Source: Clostridiaceae bacterium UBA6110 (GTDB lineage Bacteria > Bacillota > Clostridia > Clostridiales > Clostridiaceae). From it: DNA of 41,424 bases. Shown here in pieces: positions 1 to 8,869 of this stretch. Position 1 is the first letter of the stretch, and every line of letters starts with the position of its first letter. The stretch spans positions 1 through 41,424 of the forward strand of contig DIWI01000027.1 in assembly GCA_002428415.1 (NCBI GenBank), given 5' to 3'. A model generated the notes under the pieces. That model did no database searches. It had not been told where the DNA came from and saw nothing but the letters and a program-made list of their open reading frames with translations. Made by a program: the position numbers and the translations under genes.

Positions 1-64
1 GCTGGATTCGAACCAACGAATACCAGAGTCAAAGTCTGGTGCCTTACCGCTTGGCTATATCCCA
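1..64 (-). tRNA. tRNA-Gln (anticodon TTG), 3' end cut off by the window edge
   Basis: Read on the minus strand, this starts TGGGATATAGCCAAGC and carries an anticodon stem-loop CCAGA-CTTTGAC-TCTGG, giving anticodon TTG for glutamine. The T-arm GTTGG-TTCGAAT-CCAGC is complete. The window ends at the T stem, so the 3' acceptor strand and CCA lie outside. It is downstream of tRNA-Pro and is probably in the same transcript. Confidence 0.93.
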
Positions 65-160
65 GTATCAAGGCATTACAGGACTTATCCCGGCCTTCAT
101 CTGAATAGCTTCGCTTTGATGCTCATCCTCAGCTCATCTGGCCCACGTGCTAGGCGTACT

Positions 161-236
161 TGGTCGGGGTGACAGGGATCGAACCTGCGACCTCGTGCTC
201 CCGAAGCACGCACGCTCCCATCTGCGCTACACCCCG
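161..236 (-). tRNA. tRNA-Pro (anticodon CGG)
   Basis: This is a complete 76-nt cloverleaf on the minus strand. The acceptor strand CGGGGTG pairs with CACCCCG, followed by discriminator A and an encoded CCA. The anticodon arm CGTGC-TTCGGGA-GCACG gives anticodon CGG, which reads the proline codon CCG. The T loop GGTTCGATCC is canonical. The spacer to tRNA-Gln (65-160) shows no further cloverleaf. Confidence 0.96.
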
Positions 237-268
237 ATAAATGTCATCACCTTTCAGCGACAAAATTT

Positions 269-297
269 ATTCTATACTAAAATCAATGAAGCGTCAA
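269..297 (-). promoter_or_regulatory. sigma-A promoter of the tRNA operon
   Basis: On the minus strand, TTGACG (292-297) and TAGAAT (269-274) are separated by exactly 17 nt. They lie about 30 bases upstream of tRNA-Pro, as expected for a stable-RNA promoter. Confidence 0.65.
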
Positions 298-337
298 TAC
301 CAAAATTCGAAGAATTTGCTTTCTGAATTTTTATTGC

Positions 338-826
338 CTATCGGCCAGCGTCAATGATTGCAAACCTGAATCCGGTATCGTTTCCCTTGATCTCCATGAA
401 ACCGATGGTAGGCTTCTGGCTCCCTCTGGGCTCTGCAGCGCTGCCCGGATTGAAGGTCAGGATTCCATCCACCTGATCCTCCGAAGCGACGTGAGTGTGC
501 CCGTAGAGGGCTATATGGCACCCGTGGTCCTTTGCTGCCTTCGCAAGCTCATGAAGACCCCTTTTTACTCCGTAGGCATGCCCATGTGTCGCGAATATCC
601 TCACGTGACCAGCCTCTATGACCTTGAAGTCCCTTTCGGCGCTGTAGTCGCAATTGCCAGGGACAGTTATTATCTCCATTCCAAGCATTGCCTCCATAAG
701 GTCGGCATCATCCATGTTGTCTCCAAGGTGGATCACCTTGTCAGGATTTGCCTTCCCTATCATGGCTATGGCCTGCTTTATCCTGGTAGTCCTCCTGTGA
801 GTATCCGACACTAACGCAATCAGCAT
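338..826 (-). CDS. YfcE/MJ0936-type metallophosphoesterase
   Basis: This 162-residue protein has the whole calcineurin-like phosphoesterase motif series: D8-x-H10 (SDTH), GD at 35-36, GNCD at 57-60, HGH at 81-83 and GHTH at 109-112. These residues bind the two metals. Family members are small cytosolic phosphodiesterases; the physiological substrate is generally unknown. The start has an SD-like AAGGGG upstream, overlapping the end of the rdgB-type gene. The order rph, nucleotide pyrophosphatase, YfcE-like is common in Bacillota (compare B. subtilis ysnA-ysnB), so co-transcription is likely. It is the last gene of the run before the tRNAs. Confidence 0.9.
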   Translation of the reverse strand: MLIALVSDTHRRTTRIKQAIAMIGKANPDKVIHLGDNMDDADLMEAMLGMEIITVPGNCDYSAERDFKVIEAGHVRIFATHGHAYGVKRGLHELAKAAKDHGCHIALYGHTHVASEDQVDGILTFNPGSAAEPRGSQKPTIGFMEIKGNDTGFRFAIIDAGR

Positions 827-829
827 CTG

Positions 830-1441
830 CTATTCCCCTTCCTCGAGTGACAGCTCCCTTACAAGGAGGGCAAGAGCCTTTCCCCTGTGGGATATTGCAT
901 TCTTTTCCTCAGGTGCGCTCTCACCAAAGGTCTTGTTAAGCTCAAGTGAATAGAACATTGGGTCGTAGCCAAAGCCGCCTTCGCCCTTCAGCTCGAATGT
1001 GATTATCCCGAGAGTCTCTCCCTGGACTATGATTTCCTTCTCTTCACCAATAAGGGCCATGGCGCAGATGAACCTTGCGGTCCTCTCATCCCATGCGACA
1101 CCAGAGAGCTCATTAAGAAGCTTCTCGTTGTTCTTCGAGTCAGTCGCCCCTTCTCCCGAATAGCGGGCCGAATAGACGCCAGGAGCGCCATTAAGTATGT
1201 CTACAGAAAGACCTGAATCATCAGAAAGGACATAGGTATCCTTCCTGTCATGAAGGCTCAGGCTTTCAAAAAGCTCCGTTGCCTTCTTAAGGGCATTCCC
1301 CCTGAAGGAATCCTGGTCCTCGTCGACCTCCATCACAATTCCGGCATCCTTCATGGACAGTACCTCAAAGCCCAAAGGCGCCATCATATCCTTTATCTCT
1401 TCAACCTTATGCTTGTTGTTGCTTGCTATTATTATCCTCAT
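830..1441 (-). CDS. rdgB: XTP/dITP diphosphatase (RdgB/HAM1, non-canonical purine NTP pyrophosphatase)
   Basis: The 203-residue product has the HAM1/RdgB signatures: SNNKHKVEEI at residues 7-16, the acidic SDDSGL at 73-78, GAPGVYSARYSG at 85-96, GGFGYDP in the centre and SHRGKAL near the C terminus. The enzyme hydrolyses dITP, ITP and XTP to monophosphates plus pyrophosphate, which keeps deaminated purines out of nucleic acids. The ATG follows GAGGTAGGAT, three bases after the rph stop, so the genes are probably translated from one message. Length is normal for the family. Confidence 0.95.
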   Translation of the reverse strand: MRIIIASNNKHKVEEIKDMMAPLGFEVLSMKDAGIVMEVDEDQDSFRGNALKKATELFESLSLHDRKDTYVLSDDSGLSVDILNGAPGVYSARYSGEGATDSKNNEKLLNELSGVAWDERTARFICAMALIGEEKEIIVQGETLGIITFELKGEGGFGYDPMFYSLELNKTFGESAPEEKNAISHRGKALALLVRELSLEEGE

Positions 1442-1444
1442 ATC

Positions 1445-2182
1445 CTACCTCAAAACCCTGTCCATCGAGCTGCCGAGGGTTTCCTTCATTTTTTCGATGA
1501 GTGCTGTGTTTCCGATTGTAGCCAGCTCGAGCATGTCCATCAGCTCGATGTTGTTGAAGGGTCTTTCTTCTCCAGTTCCCTGAAGCTCTATGAAATCTCC
1601 CTTGCTGTTCATGACAACGTTCATGTCTACCTCAGCCTTGGAATCCTCCACATAGCAGAGGTCCAGCATAGGCTCTCCATGGACCACGCCAACACTGATT
1701 GCAGTGACCGCTGAGCTTATTGGATATCTCTTGAAAGGCGTCACCTTGTCGATGGCGTTTACCGCGTCCACAAGGGCCACGAAAGCGCCCGTGATACTGG
1801 CAGTCCTCGTGCCTCCATCTGCCTGGATAACGTCGCAGTCGACCCATATGGTCCTCTCACCCAGTGCTGTAAGGTCAACCACTGACCTCAGGGCGCGACC
1901 AATAAGCCTCTGTATCTCGGTGGACCTTCCGTCAAGGCGAAGCTTTGCTATGTCCCTCTGCTTCCTTGTCTGGGTGGATCCAGGCAGCATGCTGTATTCA
2001 GCCGTTATCCATCCGCTTCCTGAGCCCTTCAGAAATACAGGAACCTTGTCCTCGATCATGGCTGTACAGATTACCTTTGTGTCCCCCATCTCCATGAGCA
2101 CAGATCCCTGGGAATACTTGGTGAAATTCCTCGTTACCTTCACATTCCTTATCTCATCGTTTCTTCTGCCGTCAATCCTCAT
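1445..2182 (-). CDS. rph: ribonuclease PH
   Basis: RNase PH trims tRNA 3' ends by phosphorolysis. The frame can be extended to a TTG at 2212, but the ATG at 2182 is preceded by AGAGGAAAAGGT and gives 245 residues starting MRIDGRRNDE, the usual family N terminus and length. STEIQRLIGRALR and the DVIQADGGTRTASITGA block carry the conserved phosphate- and RNA-binding residues. It sits between an AIR-synthase-like gene and the rdgB-type gene, all reading the same way with very short gaps. Confidence 0.95.
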   Translation of the reverse strand: MRIDGRRNDEIRNVKVTRNFTKYSQGSVLMEMGDTKVICTAMIEDKVPVFLKGSGSGWITAEYSMLPGSTQTRKQRDIAKLRLDGRSTEIQRLIGRALRSVVDLTALGERTIWVDCDVIQADGGTRTASITGAFVALVDAVNAIDKVTPFKRYPISSAVTAISVGVVHGEPMLDLCYVEDSKAEVDMNVVMNSKGDFIELQGTGEERPFNNIELMDMLELATIGNTALIEKMKETLGSSMDRVLR

Positions 2183-2212
2183 ACCTTTTCCTCTTTCGCG
2201 CCTATACGGCAA

Positions 2213-3187
2213 TTATTCGTACAGCCTGTATATCTCATCCCTCGCCGGAGGGATGACTTCAATCTCTTCCTCAGCTACCAGTATTCCTCTTCCTTCAGTG
2301 ACCCTGCCTATGACAGTGGCTGCTATCCCGGCCGCCTCCAGTCTCCTTACAGCTTCATCCGCGTCCCTGACAGCTATGAGCATGGAGCCTGATGAGATAA
2401 GCCTTAACGGGTCAAGTCCGAAGCTTTCGCAAAGCTTCCTGGTCACTCGCCTTACAGGCATAAGGTCCTCACGGACCAAAAACCCAGTACCGGAAGCCTG
2501 GGCCATCTCCCAGAGTGCCCCAAGCACGCCTCCTTCGGTGATGTCATGCATCGAGGATGCAAGACCCTTCAGGAGCATGCCCTCCTTGAGCACGGAAAGC
2601 TCCAGGGCGTAGTTTTCAGCTTCCTTAAGCTCCTCTTCAGTAAGCACCGCCCTGGACCTGTCAGGGAAATCCTTCGCTATTATCGAGGTGCCCTCGAGGC
2701 AAAGCGATTTGGTTACAATGATGCTGTCCCCGACCTTTGCACCTGAGGTCGTAATCAGCTCATCCTCGCTGACCACTCCCACTGCAGTGAGAGATACAAC
2801 CATCCTGTTAACCGCATCGGTCACCTCAGTATGGCCGCCCATGACCTGCACGTTCATGAGGCGCGCTTCCCTTGAAATATCCTTCATTACAGTCTCTATG
2901 TCACCGAAGGTAGACCCCTTCGGTGCAAGTATGGTGACAAGCACTCCAAGAGGTTCAGCTCCCGTTGTCGCAATGTCATTGATGTTGATATGAAGAGCTA
3001 TGTTCCCAAGACCATTCGTCGCCGCAGTCACAGGGTCAGTCGACATGACTATGAGACCGTCGTTCATCTTAAGTACCGCACAGTCTTCACCTATGCTTCC
3101 GCTCTTGAGCACTTCTGCCCTTTCAGCGCCGCTGTTCTTCTTTATAAGCCTCTGGAGTATGTCCCAGTTGAGTTTGCCAGTTTCCAT
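2213..3187 (-). CDS. AIR synthase (PurM/HypE-like) family protein
   Basis: The 324-residue product has the two-part architecture of the PurM/HypE/ThiL/SelD ATP-binding superfamily: an N-terminal half with SIGEDCAVLK, HININDIATTGAEP and VMGGHTEVTD, and a C-terminal half with MHDITEGGVLGALWEMA. Family enzymes bind ATP and phosphorylate or activate a substrate. No purine biosynthesis or hydrogenase maturation genes are nearby, and the C terminus lacks a HypE-type cysteine, so it is neither a clear PurM nor HypE. The start has GAGGTAAATT immediately upstream. It heads the rph, rdgB, YfcE run. Exact reaction unknown. Confidence 0.8.
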   Translation of the reverse strand: METGKLNWDILQRLIKKNSGAERAEVLKSGSIGEDCAVLKMNDGLIVMSTDPVTAATNGLGNIALHININDIATTGAEPLGVLVTILAPKGSTFGDIETVMKDISREARLMNVQVMGGHTEVTDAVNRMVVSLTAVGVVSEDELITTSGAKVGDSIIVTKSLCLEGTSIIAKDFPDRSRAVLTEEELKEAENYALELSVLKEGMLLKGLASSMHDITEGGVLGALWEMAQASGTGFLVREDLMPVRRVTRKLCESFGLDPLRLISSGSMLIAVRDADEAVRRLEAAGIAATVIGRVTEGRGILVAEEEIEVIPPARDEIYRLYE

Positions 3188-3247
3188 AATTTACCTCGCT
3201 ACTATTTGACTCATTACATTCTACCACAATGGCTGTAGAATGGAACA

Positions 3248-3276
3248 GCCTCCGGACCCGTAAAGTGTCCGGAGGC
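3248..3276 (-). terminator. hairpin after gatB
   Basis: A perfect 10-bp stem GCCTCCGGAC/GTCCGGAGGC with a 9-nt loop lies just past the gatB stop. The T tract that follows on the minus strand is weak, so it may only partly terminate and let transcription continue into the AIR-synthase-like gene. Confidence 0.6.
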
Positions 3277-3289
3277 ATTGCCATTCTTC

Positions 3290-4723
3290 CTATTTCAGCC
3301 TTTCAAGCTCATCAGCGACAAGCTTGTTTATGACAGTCGGATTCGCCTGCCCCTTTGTGGCCTTCATGACCTGTCCGACAGCGAAGCCCAATATCTTGGT
3401 CTTTCCCGCCCTGTAGTCCTCAACCACCTTAGGATTTGCTGCAAGCACCTTCTTTACTTCCTCAAGAAGAGCGCCTTCATCGCTTACCTGGACCATGTTC
3501 CTTTCCTTCACGATGACAGAAGGGTCCTTCCCTTCCTCGAACATGAACTCAAGGACCTTCTTGCCCATGGCAGAGGATATGGTGCCGTCCTTTATTATGG
3601 CAACAAGGCCTGACAGCTCCTTCGGTCCGAATTTCAGGTCCGCTATCCATGTGCCCTTCTCGTTCATGAGCCTCGAAAGGTCACCCATGATCCAGTTGGA
3701 TACGGCCTTCCCGTCCTTAGATTCCTTTGCAGCCTCATCGAAGAAGTCAGCCATATCAGAAGTAAGGGTCAGTACCATGGCATCATACTTAGGTATCCCG
3801 TATTCCCTTACGAACCTCTCAGCCTTCTCATGCGGAAGCTCAGGTATGGTCTTCCTTACCCGGTCTATCCACTCGTCGCTGATATCGAGGGTCACAAGGT
3901 CACCTTCAGGGAAATACCTGTAGTCGTTGGCCATTTCCTTTGACCTCATGAGCCTGGTCTCTTCAATGGAATCATCCCATCTTCTGGTCTCGATAGTCAG
4001 TCTCTCGCCCTTCTCAACAGCCTCGCACTGCCTTCTGTACTCATAGCCAAGAGCCTTCTCAAGTGCCTTGAAGGAATTCATGTTCTTGATCTCAGACTTT
4101 ACGCCCAGGGTTTCAACTCCAACTTCCCTGACGGAAATGTTGCCGTCGCACCTTAGGCTTCCTTCCTCCATCTTGACATCAGAAACGCCAAGAGCGAAGA
4201 GTATTGCACGGAGCTTCGTAAGGTAAGCCGTAGCCTCCTCCGGAGTCCTTATGTCAGGCTTTGTGACTATCTCGATGAGAGGCACTCCGGACCTGTTGAA
4301 ATCTACAAGTGAACCCTTTGAGGTATGGATCAGCTTTCCTGCATCCTCCTCCATGTGGATCCTTTCGATTCCGATCCTCTTGATACCTCCGTCAGGAGTC
4401 TCGATCTCCACATACCCGTCATGGCATATGGGGAAGTCATTCTGTGTTATCTGGTAGTTCTTTGGTGCGTCAGGATAGAAATAGTTCTTCCTGTCGAACC
4501 TGTTGAACGTGTTGATCTTGCAGTTGAGCGCAAGTCCTGTCTTCAATGCAAAGTCAACGACCTGCCTGTTTATCATGGGAAGAGCTCCCGGAAGTCCGAG
4601 ACATACCGGGCAGACATGTGAATTTGGCTTTCCGCCGAATTCAGTGGTGCAGCCGCAGAATGCCTTCGTCTTAGTCTGGAGCTCAACATGGACCTCGAGT
4701 CCTATAACCGCTTCGTATCTCAT
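3290..4723 (-). CDS. gatB: Asp-tRNA(Asn)/Glu-tRNA(Gln) amidotransferase subunit B
   Basis: GatB binds misacylated Glu-tRNA(Gln) or Asp-tRNA(Asn), phosphorylates the acyl group and accepts ammonia from GatA. The 477 residues include the N-terminal EAVIGLEVHVEL signature, the zinc-site cysteines CGC and CPVCLGLPG, and the C-terminal YqeY-like tail that contacts tRNA. The ATG follows AGGAGGGCACC. It is the last gene of the gatC-gatA-gatB unit, where ammonia is made by GatA and used by GatB. Length and motifs are normal. Confidence 0.97.
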   Translation of the reverse strand: MRYEAVIGLEVHVELQTKTKAFCGCTTEFGGKPNSHVCPVCLGLPGALPMINRQVVDFALKTGLALNCKINTFNRFDRKNYFYPDAPKNYQITQNDFPICHDGYVEIETPDGGIKRIGIERIHMEEDAGKLIHTSKGSLVDFNRSGVPLIEIVTKPDIRTPEEATAYLTKLRAILFALGVSDVKMEEGSLRCDGNISVREVGVETLGVKSEIKNMNSFKALEKALGYEYRRQCEAVEKGERLTIETRRWDDSIEETRLMRSKEMANDYRYFPEGDLVTLDISDEWIDRVRKTIPELPHEKAERFVREYGIPKYDAMVLTLTSDMADFFDEAAKESKDGKAVSNWIMGDLSRLMNEKGTWIADLKFGPKELSGLVAIIKDGTISSAMGKKVLEFMFEEGKDPSVIVKERNMVQVSDEGALLEEVKKVLAANPKVVEDYRAGKTKILGFAVGQVMKATKGQANPTVINKLVADELERLK

Positions 4724-4732
4724 GGTGCCCTC

Positions 4733-6175
4733 CTATAATGAAGGCCTTAGGTCAAGGCCCCGTTCACTCTCGTATGCATAGGCAATGTCAAGTATGGTCT
4801 GCTCGCTGAAATGGGCCCCCATTATCTGGAGTCCCAGCGGCATCCCTTCGGTAAGTCCGCAAGGTATCGACACTGCAGGTATGCCTGCTATGTTGACAGG
4901 TACCGTATATATGTCGTTAAGGTACATTGCCATGACATCCTCTGTCTTGTCGCCTATCCTGAATGCAGGAGTAGGAGTTGTCGGAGAAATCATAGCGTCG
5001 AATCTGGAGAATATGGAGTTATATTCGTCCTGTATCAGCTTCCTTACCTTCAGAGCCTTCTTGTAGTAGGCATCATAGTAGCCTGCTGACAGCACGTAGG
5101 TCCCAAGCATGATCCTCCTCTTCACCTCAGGTCCGAAGCCCTGGCTCCTGGACTCCTTGTAAAGGTCTATGAGGTCACTGGCTTCCTTAGCCCTGAAGCC
5201 GTACCTTATCCCATCAAACCTTGCAAGGTTCGATGAAGCCTCCGCCGAGGATATTATGTAGTATGCAGCAAGGGAGTAGTCGGCCATCTTGAGGCTTACC
5301 CTCTCGACTGTAGCACCCAGCGCTTCAAACACCTTCACCGATTCCTCGATGCTCTTCCTTGCGTCGTCATTGAGGCCTTCACCGAGGAATTCCTCAGGAA
5401 GAGCTATCCTCTTGCCCTTTATGTCCTTCGAAAGGTTAGCATACAGGTCACCAAGGTCCCTCGAATGAGTCGTGAAGTCCCTGTCATCCCTGCCTGTTAT
5501 GGCTGATGTAATGAGGGCAAGGTCCCTGACATCTCTGCCCAGGGTACCAACCTGGTCAAGGGTAGAACCGAAGGCGGTCACCCCGTACCTTGAAATTGAG
5601 CCGTAGGTCGGCTTTAGTCCTGCGATTCCGCAGTATGCCGCAGGCTGCCTTACTGATCCGCCTGTGTCTGTTCCAAGTGACAGCGGAACCTCCATGGCAG
5701 CTACTGACGCAGCTGATCCGCCTGAAGATCCTCCGGGGACCCTAGTCAGGTCAAAAGGATTCCTTGTTATCTTGAATGCGCTGTGCTCGGTGGATGATCC
5801 CATGGCAAATTCATCCATGTTGAGCTTACCCACGATCACTCCGCCCTGCTTCTTTATCTTCTCAGTTACAGTCGCATCGTAGGGAGCGATGTATCCTTCG
5901 AGTATCTTTGAGGCGCAGGTGTTCTGCATCCCCTTCACGGAGATGTTGTCCTTTATCCCTACAGGTATGCCCGCAAGAAGGCCTCCCTTTTCTCCGTCGT
6001 CGTATCTTTTGGCTCCTGCGAGAGCTGATTCCCTGTCAACCTTAAGGAACGCCCCTACGCTTTCCTCGACTGACCCTATCCTGCCAAGGAAAGATTCAGC
6101 CACATCCTTTGCACTTACCTCGCCTTTACCAAGCATGCCTTTAAGCTCATGTGCCTTGTATTCAAATAGCTCCAT
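4733..6175 (-). CDS. gatA: Asp-tRNA(Asn)/Glu-tRNA(Gln) amidotransferase subunit A
   Basis: GatA is the glutaminase of the transamidosome, an amidase-signature enzyme. In this 480-residue protein the Ser-cisSer-Lys triad is visible: Lys75 in GIKDN, Ser150 in the GGSSGGSAA loop and Ser174 in GTDTGGSVRQPA. The ATG follows AGAGGTGTAGT, with the gatC stop codon embedded in the same stretch, so translation is probably coupled to gatC. Nine bases separate its stop from gatB. Confidence 0.97.
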   Translation of the reverse strand: MELFEYKAHELKGMLGKGEVSAKDVAESFLGRIGSVEESVGAFLKVDRESALAGAKRYDDGEKGGLLAGIPVGIKDNISVKGMQNTCASKILEGYIAPYDATVTEKIKKQGGVIVGKLNMDEFAMGSSTEHSAFKITRNPFDLTRVPGGSSGGSAASVAAMEVPLSLGTDTGGSVRQPAAYCGIAGLKPTYGSISRYGVTAFGSTLDQVGTLGRDVRDLALITSAITGRDDRDFTTHSRDLGDLYANLSKDIKGKRIALPEEFLGEGLNDDARKSIEESVKVFEALGATVERVSLKMADYSLAAYYIISSAEASSNLARFDGIRYGFRAKEASDLIDLYKESRSQGFGPEVKRRIMLGTYVLSAGYYDAYYKKALKVRKLIQDEYNSIFSRFDAMISPTTPTPAFRIGDKTEDVMAMYLNDIYTVPVNIAGIPAVSIPCGLTEGMPLGLQIMGAHFSEQTILDIAYAYESERGLDLRPSL

Positions 6176-6176
6176 A

Positions 6177-6467
6177 CTACACCTCTATGACGCTGGGAAC
6201 TCTGAGATACTCTTCGACCCTGTCGGGAGCGTTCATCAGGAATTCCTCCTGTTCCATCGACTTTGTGACCACATCTTCCCTGTACACATTCTCTATATAG
6301 ATAGGATTGACCAGGATGTCAGCACCTTCAGTGTCAAGCTCAGAGAGCTTGTCGACATATCCCAGTATGTTGTTGAGGTCCGTAATGAACCCGGATTTTT
6401 CATCTTCGGTGAACTTAAGCCTCGCAAGCTCGGCTATGTAGTCCACGTCCTTCCTAGAAACAGACAT
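6177..6467 (-). CDS. gatC: Asp-tRNA(Asn)/Glu-tRNA(Gln) amidotransferase subunit C
   Basis: The 96-residue product is the small GatC subunit, a helical belt that wraps GatA and stabilises its contact with GatB. It has the typical DVDYIAELARLKFTEDE opening and a C-terminal LRVPSVIE. The ATG follows GGAGGTAGAAT. It opens the gatCAB block, about 75 bases after a small membrane protein gene in the pcrA-ligA operon, an arrangement also seen in Bacillus. Confidence 0.95.
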   Translation of the reverse strand: MSVSRKDVDYIAELARLKFTEDEKSGFITDLNNILGYVDKLSELDTEGADILVNPIYIENVYREDVVTKSMEQEEFLMNAPDRVEEYLRVPSVIEV

Positions 6468-6542
6468 ATTCTACCTCCATTGAAGGCCCGGCTAAAGTTG
6501 CCGTTTCCGCCTTAATTTATATATTTTACCACAACCCTCGCT

Positions 6543-6833
6543 TCAGGACACTCCTGAATAGAAGAAAAAGAGGCTTATCGCCGCCATTGCAAGCGATATC
6601 ATCCCATAAACCCTGCTTTTGGGCCATCTTTTCGAATCGATCATGAACCTTATTCCCCACAGCAGCTGGCTTATGAACATGGAAAGCTGCAGGGCGTCAT
6701 AGTTATTGAAATACTGCAGGTACAGGAAATGGTATGTCGTGAGAGTAGTTAAGATAAGGACCCCGGTACTCACAGCCACGAACACCCAGCACAGGATCGT
6801 CAGAAGAAGGTCAAGGAACTCAAGGTTGTTCAT
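6543..6833 (-). CDS. small membrane protein, unknown function
   Basis: The start chosen is the ATG at 6833, preceded by AGGGGAACC and 8 bases beyond the ligA stop; a longer frame would overlap ligA. The 96-residue product begins MNNLEFLDLLLTIL and has three hydrophobic stretches (about residues 6-28, 45-60 and 75-92), so it should be an integral membrane protein. I recognise no domain. Its place between ligA and gatC suggests co-transcription, not function. Confidence 0.7.
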   Translation of the reverse strand: MNNLEFLDLLLTILCWVFVAVSTGVLILTTLTTYHFLYLQYFNNYDALQLSMFISQLLWGIRFMIDSKRWPKSRVYGMISLAMAAISLFFFYSGVS

Positions 6834-6840
6834 GGTTCCC

Positions 6841-8841
6841 CTATCCATCCTGACCACCAGCCATATCAAGGAATTCATCCTCTGTGATTGTCCTGACATT
6901 CAGGTCCCTTGCCTTGGTGAGCTTTGAGCCTGCTTCCTCGCCGTACAGCACAAAGTCTGTCTTCTTTGAGACTGAGGATGAAACCTTAGCACCCAAAGAG
7001 ATGAGCTTCTCCTCTATTTCCTTCCTGCCGAAGCTTTTTAACGTCCCCGTCACTACAACGGTCTTCCCGGTGAACGGGCTTTCAATCCTTACAATATCAG
7101 TCGATTTCGGCGTAACCCCGCTCTCCCTGATCCTTTCGAGCTCGTCAAGGACAGCCTGGCTCCTGAAGAACTCATGGATGCTTTCAGCTACTATCCCACC
7201 AACTTCCGGTACCTCGAGAAGCTCCTGAAGCTCCGCATCCCTTATCTTTTCAAGCGACCCGAACCTTTCGGACAGGTCTCTTGCTGTCTTGACACCCACG
7301 TTCGGTATGCCAAGTGCGTACAGGAACGCATGAAGCTCCCTGCCCTTTGAATCCTCTATGGCCTTCAGGATGTTATCCGCCTTCTTGTCCCCGAACTTCT
7401 CAAGCTTCAGGAGGTCCTCCTTCTTCAGCCTGTAGATGTCAGAAATGCTCTTCACGCCGAGGCTCTCGAAAAGCTGCTCAGCTGTCTTTTCGCTCAGTCC
7501 TTCGATATTCATCGCATCCCTTGAGGTGTAATGCACAATGCTCTTCACCATCTGCGGCTTGCAGGAAAGCGTATTGTCGCAGAAATAGTGAGCACCTGTA
7601 AGAACCAGTGGAGTGCCGCAGGAAGGGCAGAATTCAGGCGGCACTATCTCTCTTGTGCCCTCATCACCTTCGGATACAGACCTGAGTATCTCTGGAATGA
7701 CATCGTTAGACCTTCTGACCAGCACGTCGCCCCCAATCCTCACGTTCTTGCGCCTCACGTCGTCCATGTTGTTGAGGGTAGCCCTCCTTACGGTGACTCC
7801 GGCAAGGTCCACCGGATCAAGTATTGCTGTAGGTGCAACCCTGCCTGACCTGCCTACGTTCCATTCCACGTCAAGAAGCCTGGTGACAGCCTCCTCAGCC
7901 TCAAACTTGTAGGCTATGGCCCACTTCGGGAACTTCACCGTGTAGCCCAGAAGCTCCCGTGTCCTCGCGTCATCAATTGCAATTACCGCTCCGTCAATGT
8001 CAAAGTCAAGGTCCGCACGACCTGACTCGATTTCCCTGATTGCCGCTTCAATCTCAGAAAACGTTGAAGCATTCCTTATATACTCATCCATAAGGAAGCC
8101 GCACTCTCTGATATGGCCAAGCATTTCCGTGTATGTCGAAAACGTCTTTCCTTCAATGTATCCTATGTCGTAGAAATAAGCTGTAAGGTTCCTCTTCCTG
8201 GTCTCATTCAGGTTCAGGTTCCTGAGGGCTCCGGCCGCACCGTTCCTCGTGTTCTTCAGCGGAGCATCAGACTCCTCGTTATACTTCCTGAAGGCCGTCT
8301 TCGTCATCATGGCTTCGCCATGTATCTCCAAAATGTTCCTGTCCGGGATCCTCAGAGGCACGGATTTTATTGTCTTCGCCTGAGCTGTGACTTCCTCTCC
8401 GATGGCTCCTGTTCCTCTTGTCGCTGCAGTCACAAGCAGCCCGTCCTCATAGGTAAGGTTCAGGGTCAGTCCGTCGAATTTCCTTGTTATGACATAGGAT
8501 GGCAAAGGAAGGCTTTCACCGCCCTCTGCATTTGTGGCCTCAACGAATTTTACATTCCTCATATGCCATGCATGAAGCTCATCAAGGCTCTGTGCCTTGT
8601 CGAGGCTCCAAAGCCTTCCTTTGTGAGTATGCTTCCTGAATTCAGGCAGCACAGAGTCACCCACCCTCTGGGTAGGCGAGTCCGGTAATACGATACCTGT
8701 CTCAGCTTCAATTGCCTTCAGCAGGTCGTATTTCTTGTCATATTCAGCATCATTGACGCTGGGGCTGTCCAAAACATAATATTCCCTTGAAAGCCTGTTC
8801 AGCTCCGAAACAAGCTCTTCCATCCGCTTAATCCTATCCAT
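6841..8841 (-). CDS. ligA: NAD+-dependent DNA ligase
   Basis: LigA seals nicks between Okazaki fragments, using NAD+ to adenylate a lysine. The ATG at 8841 follows TAGGAGTTGAA and gives 666 residues; it lies inside the 3' end of pcrA, so the genes overlap by about 30 bases. Domains in order: Ia (YYVLDSP), adenylation domain with catalytic lysine in TRKFDGL, OB fold, four-cysteine zinc finger (CPSCGTP and CDNTLSC), helix-hairpin-helix repeats, and a C-terminal BRCT domain (FTGKTVVVTGTL). The LWSLDKAQS and TRGTG variants differ from the commonest bacterial forms but fit the clostridial branch as I remember it. Confidence 0.95.
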   Translation of the reverse strand: MDRIKRMEELVSELNRLSREYYVLDSPSVNDAEYDKKYDLLKAIEAETGIVLPDSPTQRVGDSVLPEFRKHTHKGRLWSLDKAQSLDELHAWHMRNVKFVEATNAEGGESLPLPSYVITRKFDGLTLNLTYEDGLLVTAATRGTGAIGEEVTAQAKTIKSVPLRIPDRNILEIHGEAMMTKTAFRKYNEESDAPLKNTRNGAAGALRNLNLNETRKRNLTAYFYDIGYIEGKTFSTYTEMLGHIRECGFLMDEYIRNASTFSEIEAAIREIESGRADLDFDIDGAVIAIDDARTRELLGYTVKFPKWAIAYKFEAEEAVTRLLDVEWNVGRSGRVAPTAILDPVDLAGVTVRRATLNNMDDVRRKNVRIGGDVLVRRSNDVIPEILRSVSEGDEGTREIVPPEFCPSCGTPLVLTGAHYFCDNTLSCKPQMVKSIVHYTSRDAMNIEGLSEKTAEQLFESLGVKSISDIYRLKKEDLLKLEKFGDKKADNILKAIEDSKGRELHAFLYALGIPNVGVKTARDLSERFGSLEKIRDAELQELLEVPEVGGIVAESIHEFFRSQAVLDELERIRESGVTPKSTDIVRIESPFTGKTVVVTGTLKSFGRKEIEEKLISLGAKVSSSVSKKTDFVLYGEEAGSKLTKARDLNVRTITEDEFLDMAGGQDG

Positions 8842-8869
8842 TTCAACTCCTATGCCAGCTCCTCTGGAG

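Noticed and set aside
65..160. A third tRNA between tRNA-Gln and tRNA-Pro
   Set aside because: No T-arm or acceptor pairing could be found; the stretch is a plain spacer.
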